The position numbers and the translations under genes are program-made. Positions 1 through 7,779 of a stretch of DNA of 45,730 nucleotides are shown piece by piece (position 1 is the first letter of the stretch; each line of letters opens with the position of its first letter). The stretch spans positions 1-45,730 of the forward strand of contig JAJDAQ010000005.1 in NCBI GenBank assembly GCA_029261815.1, given 5' to 3'. Under the pieces are notes generated by a model. That model worked only from the letters and a program-made list of their open reading frames with translations. It was not told the DNA's origin and did not search any database. Source of the stretch: Deltaproteobacteria bacterium (GTDB taxonomy: Bacteria; Myxococcota_A; UBA9160; UBA6930).

Positions 1-35
1 ACGGTTCCACCCTTGATGACGAGGTCGTGGGCCAT
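1..35 (-). CDS. Amidohydrolase family protein, N-terminal fragment
   Basis: Only the first 11-12 codons lie in the window, running off its left edge. They read MAHDLVIKGGTV, the typical first beta strand of amidohydrolases such as N-acyl-D-amino-acid deacylases and related metal-dependent hydrolases, which often begin with a D-x-V-I-K-G-G-T-V pattern. The ATG is at 35-33 and is preceded on the minus strand by an AGGAG-like purine run (AAAGGAGATCTC), a good ribosome binding site. The family assignment rests on this short motif alone, so substrate and function cannot be stated. Confidence 0.5.
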   Translation of the reverse strand, partial: MAHDLVIKGGT

Positions 36-102
36 GAGATCTCCTTTGATTGACGAATGTCATTGTAGGTGGGCGTGCGATGATGCGCCCCCCGGTTCGG
101 AG

Positions 103-585
103 CTAGCGCGATTTCATCGTCTCGACGTGCCAGTCGGGCGCCTCAGGCCAGAGCGCGCGCACCATCTCCGGCAAGTTGGCGTCCACGCGTAGCCGCGTGA
201 GTTCGGTTCGCGAGATACGCCACTGGCCGTCGGCGCAGCGACGGTAGTCCTCGTGGTAGTGGCCGAAGCCGTCCATCCACAGGCCGGGCCCGCGGAGCGA
301 GTCGAACATGGGCCAGATTCCGCTCGCGGTGTCGCTTCCCGTGAACTTGATCTCGGGCATGTGGCCGTGGTGAACGGTGACCATCTCTTGAATGGCCGCG
401 CTCACGTACGCAACGATCGCGTCGCGACCTGTGACCGGCGGCGTGTCGGATGTGCCATTCACCATCACGCAGTCGTCGGTGAACACGTTCGCGAATTCGG
501 CCCATGCCTTTCCGTCCATCGAGCGGAAATAACGTGCCTTCAACTGCTTGATCGCTTCCAGGTCTGCAAGTTGGTGGGCTTCCAT
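103..585 (-). CDS. SnoaL-like / NTF2-fold protein
   Basis: A 160-residue protein of the SnoaL-like NTF2 superfamily. The opening (LADLEAIKQLKARYFRSMDGKAW followed by FTDDCVM) is the usual first helix and strand of SnoaL_4-type proteins, and the C-terminal half has the H-H-G-H-M-P-E-I and GHYHEDYRR patterns of the cone-shaped barrel. Members serve as small cyclases, dehydratases, isomerases or ring-hydroxylating dioxygenase beta-like subunits, so no reaction can be assigned. I chose the ATG at 585 because an AGGAG stands six bases upstream; the frame is open further upstream to 732, with another ATG at 603. It is transcribed in the same direction as the amidohydrolase to its left. A second, different SnoaL-like protein lies at 39637-40143. 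Confidence 0.8.
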   Translation of the reverse strand: MEAHQLADLEAIKQLKARYFRSMDGKAWAEFANVFTDDCVMVNGTSDTPPVTGRDAIVAYVSAAIQEMVTVHHGHMPEIKFTGSDTASGIWPMFDSLRGPGLWMDGFGHYHEDYRRCADGQWRISRTELTRLRVDANLPEMVRALWPEAPDWHVETMKSR

Positions 586-910
586 GGGGCGCTCCTGGTC
601 CATGCGTGGCGCGTCATTATCGGCCGCGTCGGACGTTTCTGCGTGGGTAGATTCGGTCGATGGCGCAGATCCAAACGATGTCTCAGCTGGCAGTTTGGGA
701 CACGGTCCAGGCCTGAATCGAGGCTGAACCACCCCAATTCATCCAGCCAGAATGTGTTCTCCATCACGCAGCTCAAGCCGTAACATGTTGAAGATCAAGC
801 GAAAATCCATATGCGGCCGATTCAGCGTGGGGATTGGGGGGCTGGGACGGCCGCCGGCCTGCACGCTAGAATCCTCCGCTCACTCCTCCTCCCGTTCGAG
901 GCTTTCCCAC
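586..910. other. Intergenic region, no gene seen
   Basis: About 325 bases between the divergently read SnoaL-like gene and the small XRE regulator. The frames crossing it are low-complexity Arg/Ser-rich readings of GC-rich DNA without family resemblance. Promoters of both neighbours should lie here, but I see no convincing -35/-10 pair or operator. Confidence 0.5.
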
Positions 911-1165
911 ATGAACCGCATCCGAGCCGCCAGACAGGCTCGGGGCTGGACCCAGGCCGACCTTGCCGACCGCGCCCGGATCTCCCCCCGCACCATCCAC
1001 GCCATCGAAAAGGGGCAGGACTGCCGTCAGGCCACCAAGCGGAAGCTGCTGATCGCGCTGGCCATCCCGTGGACCGAACGCGCCGAATATTTCCCGCCGG
1101 CACATGCCGTCGCCGCCGCAGTGCGCGTGGGACGGCAGGTCGAGGACGTCCGCGAAACGGCCTAG
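911..1165 (+). CDS. Small XRE-family HTH regulator
   Basis: An 84-residue protein that is nearly all helix-turn-helix domain. Residues 2-55 (NRIRAARQARGWTQADLA, then ARISPRTIHAIEKG) match the Xre/Cro HTH: the 'GWTQADLA' helix 2 and the recognition helix around 'SPRTIHAIEKG'. The tail has no effector domain. The start is the ATG at 911; the frame is open further upstream, but those residues show no domain. It probably binds DNA as a dimer. Nothing in the neighbourhood shows its target, although a 24 bp tandem repeat begins directly after its stop codon. It is convergent with the BON-domain gene. Confidence 0.75.
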   Translation: MNRIRAARQARGWTQADLADRARISPRTIHAIEKGQDCRQATKRKLLIALAIPWTERAEYFPPAHAVAAAVRVGRQVEDVRETA

Positions 1166-1230
1166 GCGAAGCCGACGAAGTCCGCGTCCGCAAAGCCGAC
1201 GAAGTCCGCCTCGGCAAAGCCGACGCGAAG
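1166..1230 (+). repeat. 24 bp tandem repeat, 2.7 copies
   Basis: Two full units and one partial unit with the core GCRAAGCCGACGAAGTCCGC begin at 1166, 1190 and 1214. The period of 24 is a multiple of three, and read in the +1 frame it gives an eight-residue repeat around K-A-D-E-V-R. The array starts immediately after the TAG stop of the XRE gene. It may be the remnant of a longer coding tail or an independent small repeat. Confidence 0.7.
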
Positions 1231-1263
1231 AACCGGCCCTCCCCTGGTAGCCCAGCCGGGGCT

Positions 1264-1650
1264 CTAGTTCGCCGAGGCTCCGGCCAGCGCAATCTCGGAA
1301 GTGCCAACGGTGGTAATGCGCGCCTGGGGCCATGCCGTGATCGCGAGGGCGTCTTCGACGCTTCGAACGCCAGACGTTGCCGCGACGACGTGTAGAACGC
1401 GGCGGCGGTCTTCTTCCGAACGGACGAAACCCTGGACGCGGACGTCCCGGTCATCGACATGCAGATCGGTCCCCACCGCCCACACATCCGCGGTCGTCAG
1501 TGCGGCGGCCACGCGCAGGCGGAGCGTCGCTTCAGGGTCGACCTGGCTCCAAGCCTGGAACGCCGCGGCGGCGACCGCGCCGACGATGAGGAGCCTGCGG
1601 AGCCCCTGGAACAAGCCGCGCATGGGGCTCGGATCGTGATTCGCGTTCAT
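1264..1650 (-). CDS. BON-domain envelope protein
   Basis: A 128-residue protein. Residues 17-36 form a hydrophobic segment (LRRLLIVGAVAAAAFQAW), either a signal anchor or an uncleaved signal peptide. Residues 40-120 match a BON domain: a helix followed by D-V-W-A-V-G-T-D-L-H-V, a second strand RDVRVQGFV, a helix with DRRRVLHVVAATSGVRSVEDAL, and a last strand. BON domains bind phospholipid or other surfaces in the periplasm (OsmY family). The ATG at 1650 is supported by a GGAGGTG ribosome binding site directly upstream. It is divergent from the envelope protein at 1814, so the two share a promoter region of about 160 bases and may both belong to the cell envelope. Confidence 0.8.
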   Translation of the reverse strand: MNANHDPSPMRGLFQGLRRLLIVGAVAAAAFQAWSQVDPEATLRLRVAAALTTADVWAVGTDLHVDDRDVRVQGFVRSEEDRRRVLHVVAATSGVRSVEDALAITAWPQARITTVGTSEIALAGASAN

Positions 1651-1813
1651 GGGGCACCTCCACACGGTCGTCCGAGGAGACGGACGATCGATTCTCGAGG
1701 CGGGAACGCCGGGGGGGCATGAGTATGCTGCGCGAAGCGCCATCCGCTTTCTGTGAGGCGGATCACGTTTCATTGACCGAAAGGCTGGAGACCATCCGCC
1801 CGAAGAGGCTCCA

Positions 1814-2806
1814 ATGACCGCAACGCCCCAGGCCACACGCCGCCTCGCCCGCTGGCTGACCTTCTCCGTCGGTGGGCTCATCGTGCTCGCCGGCCTCGTC
1901 GTCGCCTGCGCAGGCAGCCTCGTCAACGGCAGCCTTCGGATGAGCGGGGTCGTCGTGGAAGCCGAGAGCGGAGCCCCAGCCGCCGGCGCCCAGATGCGGA
2001 TCCGCCGCTCACGGTTCTCGCTGCTCGCAGAGGACTTCTCCGACGTCGACACGACGACCGAGGTGCTAGGCGACGACGGCGCCTTCGAAGTCCGTTGCTG
2101 GAGTTGTGCGGTGATCCGGATCGACTTCGTGAAAGAAGGCTTCCACCGAGCGTTCGAGACGGCGGCCGTCGACCCGGAGGACCGCGGCCAGGACCGGCGC
2201 AGCGTGGACGACCTGGTGGTGAAACTCCTGCCGCTCGGCGAAGCAGTCGCCCTGGTTCGGACCAGCGGCCAGGTCACGGTACCGGCGCAGGCAGACGATG
2301 AGACATCGTCGGCCGCGGCCTCGATCGTCCTTCCGGTGGGCGCGAATGCCGCGCGCGCCCTGCCGCTCGCGATGCTGGAAGCAGGCGGAGGCAACGACGA
2401 TGCGACACCGGCTGCATACGTACGGCTCGTGGTGGAGCGCGATGGGAACGGCCGTGTGGCCATGGCCAAGCCCCCGGGCCGCGCGTGGGAGCAGCCGGTC
2501 GCTGCGCACCTCGATTTCTCGGCCGGAGGTGGGGGCGCCATCGCCTTCACCCCCGCCGACCGGCACGTACACCGCGTCGCCCTCGAAATGCGCGAGGCGC
2601 CGGCCGACGGCTATCGCCCCACCCTTCTGCTCGACCCTGGCGCAGGCGAGAGCCGCCACTTCTACTTCCGCGCCGGCGGCCACTACGGCCGCGGCTCCGT
2701 CGACCCGGCCACCTACGCCCGCCGAACCACGGGCGACCGCATCGAAGTCACCGTTCGGCTCTGGGTGAATCCCGAGCCAGGCAACCGAAGCCTGGAACCG
2801 CGCTAG
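1814..2806 (+). CDS. Envelope protein with carboxypeptidase-regulatory-like domain
   Basis: A 330-residue protein of unknown function. Residues 14-34 are hydrophobic and end in VVAC, so this is either a lipoprotein signal with Cys32 as the lipidated residue or an N-terminal anchor. Residues 42-130 (SGVVVEAESGAPAAGAQMRIRR ending in IRIDFVKEGF) resemble the seven-stranded carboxypeptidase regulatory-like or surface-adhesion fold: an 'S-G-x-V-x-D-x-x-x-G-x-P-x-x-G-A' start and a final strand expressing a 'K-x-G-Y/F' turn. The remainder has no recognisable domain; it contains a Gly-rich stretch near residue 240 and a C-terminal beta-rich part. It probably faces the periplasm and could bind polysaccharide or protein. 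Two frames on each strand are open here because of GC bias; this frame has the signal sequence and is the credible one. Confidence 0.7.
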   Translation: MTATPQATRRLARWLTFSVGGLIVLAGLVVACAGSLVNGSLRMSGVVVEAESGAPAAGAQMRIRRSRFSLLAEDFSDVDTTTEVLGDDGAFEVRCWSCAVIRIDFVKEGFHRAFETAAVDPEDRGQDRRSVDDLVVKLLPLGEAVALVRTSGQVTVPAQADDETSSAAASIVLPVGANAARALPLAMLEAGGGNDDATPAAYVRLVVERDGNGRVAMAKPPGRAWEQPVAAHLDFSAGGGGAIAFTPADRHVHRVALEMREAPADGYRPTLLLDPGAGESRHFYFRAGGHYGRGSVDPATYARRTTGDRIEVTVRLWVNPEPGNRSLEPR

Positions 2807-2857
2807 CCGCGCACCGAGTCGCGCCCCAGCCCGAGTCGGCTAGATTCCAACTCCCGC

Positions 2858-2934
2858 GCGCCGGTAGCTCAGCTGGATAGAGCATCAGGCTTCGAACCTG
2901 AGGGTCGGGGGTTCGAATCCCTCCCGGCGTGCCA
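2858..2934 (+). tRNA. tRNA-Arg(TCG)
   Basis: A complete 77-base cloverleaf. Acceptor arm 2858-2864 pairs with 2924-2930 (with a G-U closing pair), followed by discriminator G2931 and an encoded CCA at 2932-2934. The D arm is GCTC/GAGC. The anticodon stem TCAGG/CCTGA encloses the loop CTTCGAA, giving anticodon TCG at 2892-2894. The T arm has the invariant GTTCGAATC loop. It reads arginine CGA codons. Its 3' half (2890-2934) recurs at 26548-26592 and 36557-36603, so this gene has served as an integration target. Confidence 0.95.
2888..2934 (+). repeat. att-like direct repeat, copy 1 (inside intact tRNA-Arg)
   Basis: The segment from the anticodon loop to the CCA end of tRNA-Arg. This is the reference copy: copy 2 matches 44 of 45 bases and copy 3 matches 46 of 47. 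Tyrosine recombinases of islands and phages commonly use exactly this part of a tRNA gene as attB. Confidence 0.85.
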
Positions 2935-3281
2935 AGGACTTCAAGCGGTTAGGCGAGAAGCTGCGACTGACCCTGTTCTTTCTGTACCTGAGGGTCAATT
3001 CGCGATTCCTTAGCTGCGGCGGTGCCTTGGCACCGACGGAAGGGCGGCCCGAAACGGCACCAGACGGCACTGACTACCATGCAGGGCTCTGACCGCTGCT
3101 CACGCGCGGGCCTCAACATCGCAACGTCGGTGAACGCCGAAACGACGCTGGATGGGCCTGGCTTCTCCTTGGCAACCAGTGGCGCCGCGATCGAGGCTCC
3201 CACGGCCTCATTCGGAGACCGTCAGTTGTGGGATCCTGGTGCTCGAATCGGACTCCGTGGACCGACCGCGTCGACAATGGC
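2935..3281. other. Non-coding region after tRNA, possible integrase arm sites
   Basis: No gene is visible in these 347 bases. Open frames here owe part of their length to the antisense of the tRNA and are spurious. The stretch 3019-3071 holds a cluster of GGTGCC/CGGCAC motifs in both orientations (3021, 3031, 3055, 3065). Similar motifs cluster near the far attachment copy at 36278-36471. They could be arm-type recombinase sites left by the integration event; this is inference. Confidence 0.35.
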
Positions 3282-4904
3282 CTAGTCGAGCACGAATCCT
3301 TCGTAACCGTTCGCTGCGACCTCATCGCATTTTGCGCGGTAGGCGGGCGACCCTCCTGCGTAGGCCAGGAAGGTGCGCTTCTTGTCGGGGAGGTTCTGGT
3401 TCACGCCCATGAACCATGAGTCGGTTTTGGAGAGCAGGGAGAGCGCGGCGATGTCGTAGACGTGCTTCGTCCACTCGTTCTCCGCCGCTTCCGTCGGTGC
3501 AATTCGTTCATGGCCCTTATCGCGCATGTAGCGGAGAAGATCCGTCACCCATTCCACGTTCTGCTCGATGCAGCGGGGAATGTTGCAGAACGTCGCTGCG
3601 TTGTGCGGTCCCACGAGTGTCAGGAGATTCGGGAAGCCAACTGTCTGGATGCCCAGATAGGTCCGGGGACCGTCGGCCCATTTCGCCTTGAGCTTCCTGC
3701 CGCCTTCACCGCGAATCTCGATTCGGTCGAACGATCCGGTGATGGCATCGAATCCGGTCGCGTAGATGAGGATGTCCAACTCGTACTCGGCATTTGCGGT
3801 TTTCACGCCACGAGGCGTGATCCGCTCGATCGGGACCTCCCTAACGTCGACCAGGTGCACGTTCTCCTGGTTGTAGACCTCGTAGTACCGGGTCTCCATG
3901 GGTACCCGCCGGGTCCCAAAGCCGTGGTCCTTCGGGACCAGCAACTCCGCGACCGCTGGATCATCGACGCGCTCACGAATCTTCCTGCGCATGAACTCGC
4001 TGATCAGATCGTTGGCCTTCTGGTCGACCAGGATGTCCGAGAAGTTGCCCAGCCAGATGCCGAATCCCGGCTCCGCGTACAGCTTCTCCCAGAAGGCTTC
4101 GCGCTCCTCGGGAGTCACCTCGAGGGCGGCGCGCGGGTCTGAAGCGTGCAGGAAGGCCCCATGAGACTCCCGGCACCGCTCGAAAATCTGGGGATAGGTG
4201 GCCTTGATCTGGCGTTGGGTCATCTCGTCGATCGGGCGATTGCCGAGAGGCGCGCAGTAGTTCGGTGTGCGCTGAAAAACCGTCAGGTGAGCGGCCGTCT
4301 TGGCGACTTCCTGGATCACCTGGACGCCGGTCGCGCCGGTGCCGATCACGCCGACGCGCTTGCCAGCGAAATCCACAGGTTCATGGGGCCAGCGGGCCGT
4401 GTGGTGCGACTCGCCGGCGAAGCTGTCGAGCCCTTCGAAGCTCGGCAACGTGTGCGCAGACAGGGGACCGACGGCCGTGATCAGGAACCTCGCCCGGGCG
4501 CGGCGGCCGTCTTCGGTCTCGATCTCCCAGAGGTTCTCGGCTTCGTCGAACGCCGCAGTCGCCACACGGCTGTTGAACGTGATGTCCCTGCGAAGGTCGA
4601 ATTTGTCCGCGACGAAGCCGAGATACCGCAACGTCTCCGGCTGCGGAGCGAAGTGTTCGCTCCACTCCCACTCCTGGAGAAGCTCCTCCGAAAAGGAGTA
4701 TCCGTAGCTGTAACTCTCGGAATCGAACCGCGCGCCGGGGTACCGATTCCAGTACCAGGTGCCGCCCACGTCACTCCCGCCTTCGAACACCCGGACCGAG
4801 AGCCCGAGTTCGCGAAGGCGATGCAGCTGGTACATCCCCGCGATGCCTGCGCCGATGATGATGGCGTCGAGTCGATCCTCGGACCCGTGGTCAGATGTCG
4901 ACAA
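3282..4904 (-). CDS. Type I Baeyer-Villiger monooxygenase
   Basis: A 540-residue flavoprotein that would convert a ketone to an ester or lactone using NADPH and oxygen, in the cytoplasm. Residues 18-23 (GAGIAG) form the FAD dinucleotide fold and 188-193 (GTGATG) the NADPH fold. Between them lies the type I BVMO fingerprint F-x-G-x-x-x-H-x-x-x-W-P at 162-173 (FAGESHHTARWP). The GGTWYWNRYPGARFD stretch at 47-61 is also characteristic of cyclohexanone and phenylacetone monooxygenases, and the length fits the family. It is the last gene of a minus-strand run; the alpha/beta hydrolase ends 33 bases upstream, so ketone oxidation and ester hydrolysis are likely consecutive. The substrate is unknown. 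A second, longer BVMO lies at 37854-39587. Confidence 0.93.
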   Translation of the reverse strand: MSTSDHGSEDRLDAIIIGAGIAGMYQLHRLRELGLSVRVFEGGSDVGGTWYWNRYPGARFDSESYSYGYSFSEELLQEWEWSEHFAPQPETLRYLGFVADKFDLRRDITFNSRVATAAFDEAENLWEIETEDGRRARARFLITAVGPLSAHTLPSFEGLDSFAGESHHTARWPHEPVDFAGKRVGVIGTGATGVQVIQEVAKTAAHLTVFQRTPNYCAPLGNRPIDEMTQRQIKATYPQIFERCRESHGAFLHASDPRAALEVTPEEREAFWEKLYAEPGFGIWLGNFSDILVDQKANDLISEFMRRKIRERVDDPAVAELLVPKDHGFGTRRVPMETRYYEVYNQENVHLVDVREVPIERITPRGVKTANAEYELDILIYATGFDAITGSFDRIEIRGEGGRKLKAKWADGPRTYLGIQTVGFPNLLTLVGPHNAATFCNIPRCIEQNVEWVTDLLRYMRDKGHERIAPTEAAENEWTKHVYDIAALSLLSKTDSWFMGVNQNLPDKKRTFLAYAGGSPAYRAKCDEVAANGYEGFVLD

Positions 4905-4937
4905 GCTCAGGCTCCTCTCGTTGATTGAGGGCCGACA

Positions 4938-5825
4938 TCAATCCAGAGCGGCCAGAAAATCCAGCACAGCACCGGCAAAGGCATCGTTGCGGTCTCCGGC
5001 GACCATGTGGCCGGCTCCCGAAACATCTGCGACCTGGGAATGCGGCACGAGCTGCATGAAGTCCTGGACGCCCTCGTCGGTAACCAGCGCACTCCTGGCG
5101 CCGCGAACTAACAAGCAGGGAATTCGCAGGGATCGAGCGGCGGCCCGATGCCTTTCCGGGTCGCGTTTCTTGCCAAGGCCGCTCGGCCCGTTTGTGAGGT
5201 TCGGATCCCAATGCCACCGATATCTCCCGTCGGTGAGCCGAAGATTCTTGGCAAGCCCACTGGGCTCAGCAGGCCGAGGCCTGTGCGGGAGATACCGGCT
5301 CACGGCCGCCGCGGCTTCTTCGAGACTCTCGAAACCGTCCGGGTAGGCTCGCATGAAGACAAGGATCCGATCGGCTTCCTCCGAGTTCATCCCGGGCACG
5401 ATATCCACGAGAACCAACGCCCGGGCAACATCGGGCGAACGCTCCGCTTGGGCGATCAAGGCGGTGAGGCCGCCCAAAGAAGCACCGACGATGACAGGCG
5501 GGCTCGGCAGCGACCGAACCACCGACTCGATGTCCGAGGCAAACGCGTCCTGCGAGTAGTCCGCATCCGAAGCCCAGCCGCTCTCGCCGTGCCCGCGAAG
5601 ATCGATCGTGATGGCGTGCCATCCCGCCTGCGCCACACGGTTCGCGGCGGCCCCCCAGGCATACTGGGTCTGGCCCGCGCCGTGGAGGAAGAGCGCGGTG
5701 TTGGCGTTGGGATCGGCGTAGCGGATGCCGGCCAGCGCGAGCCCACCGCCCACCGAGAACTTCACCGGTTCTTGCTGGACCGGAGCGACCTCTCCCATTG
5801 TCGATTCAGGACTGACAAGGCTCAT
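4938..5825 (-). CDS. Alpha/beta-fold hydrolase
   Basis: A 295-residue alpha/beta hydrolase. The oxyanion-hole motif is at LFLHGAG (46-52), the DLRGHGES loop is at 75-82, the nucleophile elbow G-A-S-L-G-G at 114-119 puts the catalytic serine at 116, and the catalytic histidine is H273 in GAGHMVAGD. The acid is probably the Asp in the VTDEG region. Such enzymes cleave esters, lactones or C-C bonds of meta-cleavage products. Its position 33 bases upstream of the BVMO suggests it hydrolyses the ester or lactone that the BVMO forms. The start could be the first ATG (5825) or the one nine codons later; the first residues look unstructured. A gap of 90 bases separates it from the gene upstream, so it may also have its own promoter. 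Confidence 0.88.
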   Translation of the reverse strand: MSLVSPESTMGEVAPVQQEPVKFSVGGGLALAGIRYADPNANTALFLHGAGQTQYAWGAAANRVAQAGWHAITIDLRGHGESGWASDADYSQDAFASDIESVVRSLPSPPVIVGASLGGLTALIAQAERSPDVARALVLVDIVPGMNSEEADRILVFMRAYPDGFESLEEAAAAVSRYLPHRPRPAEPSGLAKNLRLTDGRYRWHWDPNLTNGPSGLGKKRDPERHRAAARSLRIPCLLVRGARSALVTDEGVQDFMQLVPHSQVADVSGAGHMVAGDRNDAFAGAVLDFLAALD

Positions 5826-5915
5826 CTGGCGAGATTCCGAGAGCGCTCGATCCTCGAAACAGGAATGCCTCGTTCAAGACTCGCATCAGAAGCCCATCGT
5901 CGTCGCGGCCGAACG

Positions 5916-6605
5916 TTAGTGCGCGCCAAAGCTCTCGTCCGTGATCGTGCCAGTGACGCCCCCGCAGGCCTCCAATTTCGTCCGCATCTCCTGGGCTCGC
6001 TTCCCACGGCGTTCGCGCCTTGCTTCCGTGTCGCAGAGCCGACCGAGCACCTCGTCACCCCAGGCGATGTGCTTGCGCGTCCTGCGGACTACGTCGTCGA
6101 GGATCTCGATCGTCGGTGCGTCAGAGATCTGGTCGGTCTCGCGCCCCATGCGGTCATACACGGCGAGCAGGTGCGGCTTCAATACGTCGAACATGCCGGT
6201 GATCTTTTCGATCGTTAGGTCGGGGCTCTCGGGCTCGGCCACCTCCTGCACCAGCGCAGCGAATCCCTCGTTCGCGGCCTCCGACGTTGTCACCGAACGC
6301 TTGCCACAACGGAGTTCAGGCAGTCGACGGCCAAGCTGGTCGGCGCTCTGGGCGTCGTCCCAGACGATCTTGCCGAGGCCGGTCTTCACCGGGAGCTCAG
6401 GGATCGTGGCCACCCACCCTCCCCCGATCATCATCATCCACTCGTGCGCGTAGCGGAAGTTGCGAACACGCCGCGCGGTGGTCTCCACGTCGTAGCGACC
6501 GTGCAGTTCACGGAGATCGGCAGGCACGTCGAATGCCGAGTAGGCATCGAAGGTGGTGCGCTCGTCGGGGCCCGCGCCCGGGTACATACGGATGGCTTCG
6601 CTCAT
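5916..6605 (-). CDS. Uncharacterised protein paired with ferritin-like protein
   Basis: A 229-residue, mainly helical protein with no signal peptide. The part HEWMMMIGGGW ... KTGLGKIVWDDAQSADQLGRRLPELR (residues 54-99) resembles the first helices of a ferritin-like fold found in proteins that read 'GRxxWxxAQHADxLxxRLxELR', but the histidine expected there is Ser and the other ligands are not evident, so it may be a metal-free paralogue. The C-terminal third is charged, with RREERRGKRAQ-like content near 196-205. Its ATG overlaps the TGA of the upstream ferritin-like gene (ATGA at 6605-6602), so the two are translationally coupled and probably form one complex. I do not recognise a named family with certainty. 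Confidence 0.8.
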   Translation of the reverse strand: MSEAIRMYPGAGPDERTTFDAYSAFDVPADLRELHGRYDVETTARRVRNFRYAHEWMMMIGGGWVATIPELPVKTGLGKIVWDDAQSADQLGRRLPELRCGKRSVTTSEAANEGFAALVQEVAEPESPDLTIEKITGMFDVLKPHLLAVYDRMGRETDQISDAPTIEILDDVVRRTRKHIAWGDEVLGRLCDTEARRERRGKRAQEMRTKLEACGGVTGTITDESFGAH

Positions 6606-7576
6606 GCCCCCGCCTCCTGACTGCGCGCTCGGTGTCGCTCGAGAAGAATGCGGGCCGCCTCGCGCATGGTTTCGCGGCTCGGGCCGCCGCCGGAGAGTTC
6701 GACCAGTTCCTGCAACTCCTCCTCGGTAAAGCCCGCGTCCTTTCGATCCTCCCAGGCGATCGGGATCGCGGCGTCTTCCCGGTTCGAACGCGCGCCGCCG
6801 AGACTGAACTGCTTGTCCACACTCCGGCGGAACTCCTGCGTCCGCTCGAGGTACTCGGGGTCGTCCTTCGTGAACTCGCGTACCCAGTCGCTTCCGAAAC
6901 GGACATGGGTGAGTTCGTCGGCTAGCACGTAGTCGATCGCCTGCCGCATCTTCTCGTCGCCGACTTTCTCCGCATAACGAATCATGTCGCGAAAGACGTC
7001 GCAGGCGAGCCCTTCGAGCCCGCGGTTGACGCCGGCCACGCGCATCGCGGGGTCGTCGGAGCAGGCGCACTCGAACAAGAAGCTGCTTTCGGGGTACATC
7101 CCCACCCAACCGCCAACGTGGTCGAGCAGCTTCTCGAAGATCTGGACGTGCCGGGTCTCGTCCCAGCACTGACGCGCCATGTTCATCTTGAACTCCCACG
7201 GTGCGTCGGGGAAGTCCCAGAGCGAGCGGCCGGCACCCTCAAGCGCCTGGAGTTCACCTGCGAAAATGCCGTGGAAGCGCTGCCTGAGGCGAGAGTCCAG
7301 TGCCGGATCATCGGGATTCAGCGGCTCGTTCAGCGTGACGAGCATGAACGCTGGGCCGTAGGCCTCGAACAGCGGCGCGGCCTCGGTTCCCTGCACCGAT
7401 TTCTCGATCATGGGCGTCAATTTGTCGAGCAGCTCGACCAGCGTGTCCACGTCATCGGGCACCTGGGCAAGGATCGTCACCATGGCGCTGTCCTGCCGGA
7501 CGAACCGGCTATCCCGCGCCAACTCCTCGTGGTTGATGAAGCGTTTCATCTCGAAGCCTCCCCCTTCCTTGCTCAT
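6602..7576 (-). CDS. Ferritin-like diiron protein, putative oxidase/oxygenase
   Basis: A 324-residue protein with a complete candidate set of ferritin-like diiron ligands: E108 (in AGELQAL), E140-x-x-H143 (WDETRH), E188 (RGLEGL) and E221-x-x-H224 (ADELTHVRFG). The four-helix spacing fits carboxylate-bridged diiron proteins such as the DUF455/MiaE-like group and hydroxylating oxygenases. The C-terminal 60 residues are a charged extension. It is the first gene of the minus-strand run 7576-3282, ahead of the partner protein, the hydrolase and the BVMO, so it could supply an O2-dependent step for the same substrate. It is divergent from the thiolase operon at 7780. The exact reaction is not inferable. 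Confidence 0.82.
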   Translation of the reverse strand: MSKEGGGFEMKRFINHEELARDSRFVRQDSAMVTILAQVPDDVDTLVELLDKLTPMIEKSVQGTEAAPLFEAYGPAFMLVTLNEPLNPDDPALDSRLRQRFHGIFAGELQALEGAGRSLWDFPDAPWEFKMNMARQCWDETRHVQIFEKLLDHVGGWVGMYPESSFLFECACSDDPAMRVAGVNRGLEGLACDVFRDMIRYAEKVGDEKMRQAIDYVLADELTHVRFGSDWVREFTKDDPEYLERTQEFRRSVDKQFSLGGARSNREDAAIPIAWEDRKDAGFTEEELQELVELSGGGPSRETMREAARILLERHRARSQEAGA

Positions 7577-7722
7577 GTTCGGCCCCGGACGGGGTCCGGT
7601 AATGTGGCCAAGACCTCTACCACGAATGTTTCGGATCTACAACATCTGAGTCGGATCGGAAATTGCGCGACGGCTCAAGCCGCTGGCGAAGATCACGATT
7701 CGTTTCTGATCGGTGGTATTCG

Positions 7723-7751
7723 TTGTCACTCTGAAATGGCCGAGATAGGAT
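7723..7751 (+). promoter_or_regulatory. Putative sigma-70 promoter of thiolase operon
   Basis: TTGTCA at 7723-7728 and TAGGAT at 7746-7751 are separated by 17 bases and lie 28 bases before the thiolase start. Both hexamers match the sigma-70 consensus at four positions (TTGACA, TATAAT), with ideal spacing. Confidence 0.4.
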
Positions 7752-7779
7752 CGGGCCGATTGCAGCGTGGAGACCCCGG

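Noticed and set aside
1264..2550. Single 428-residue minus-strand protein
   Set aside because: Only its last 128 residues (the BON protein) have signal and domain; the rest is antisense to the envelope protein at 1814-2806.
2885..3070. Minus-strand frame ending in ARREGFEPPTLRFEA
   Set aside because: This peptide is the antisense translation of the tRNA-Arg 3' half, a well-known artefact; the same holds for the frames over 26483-26809 that read RREGLEPPTLRFE.
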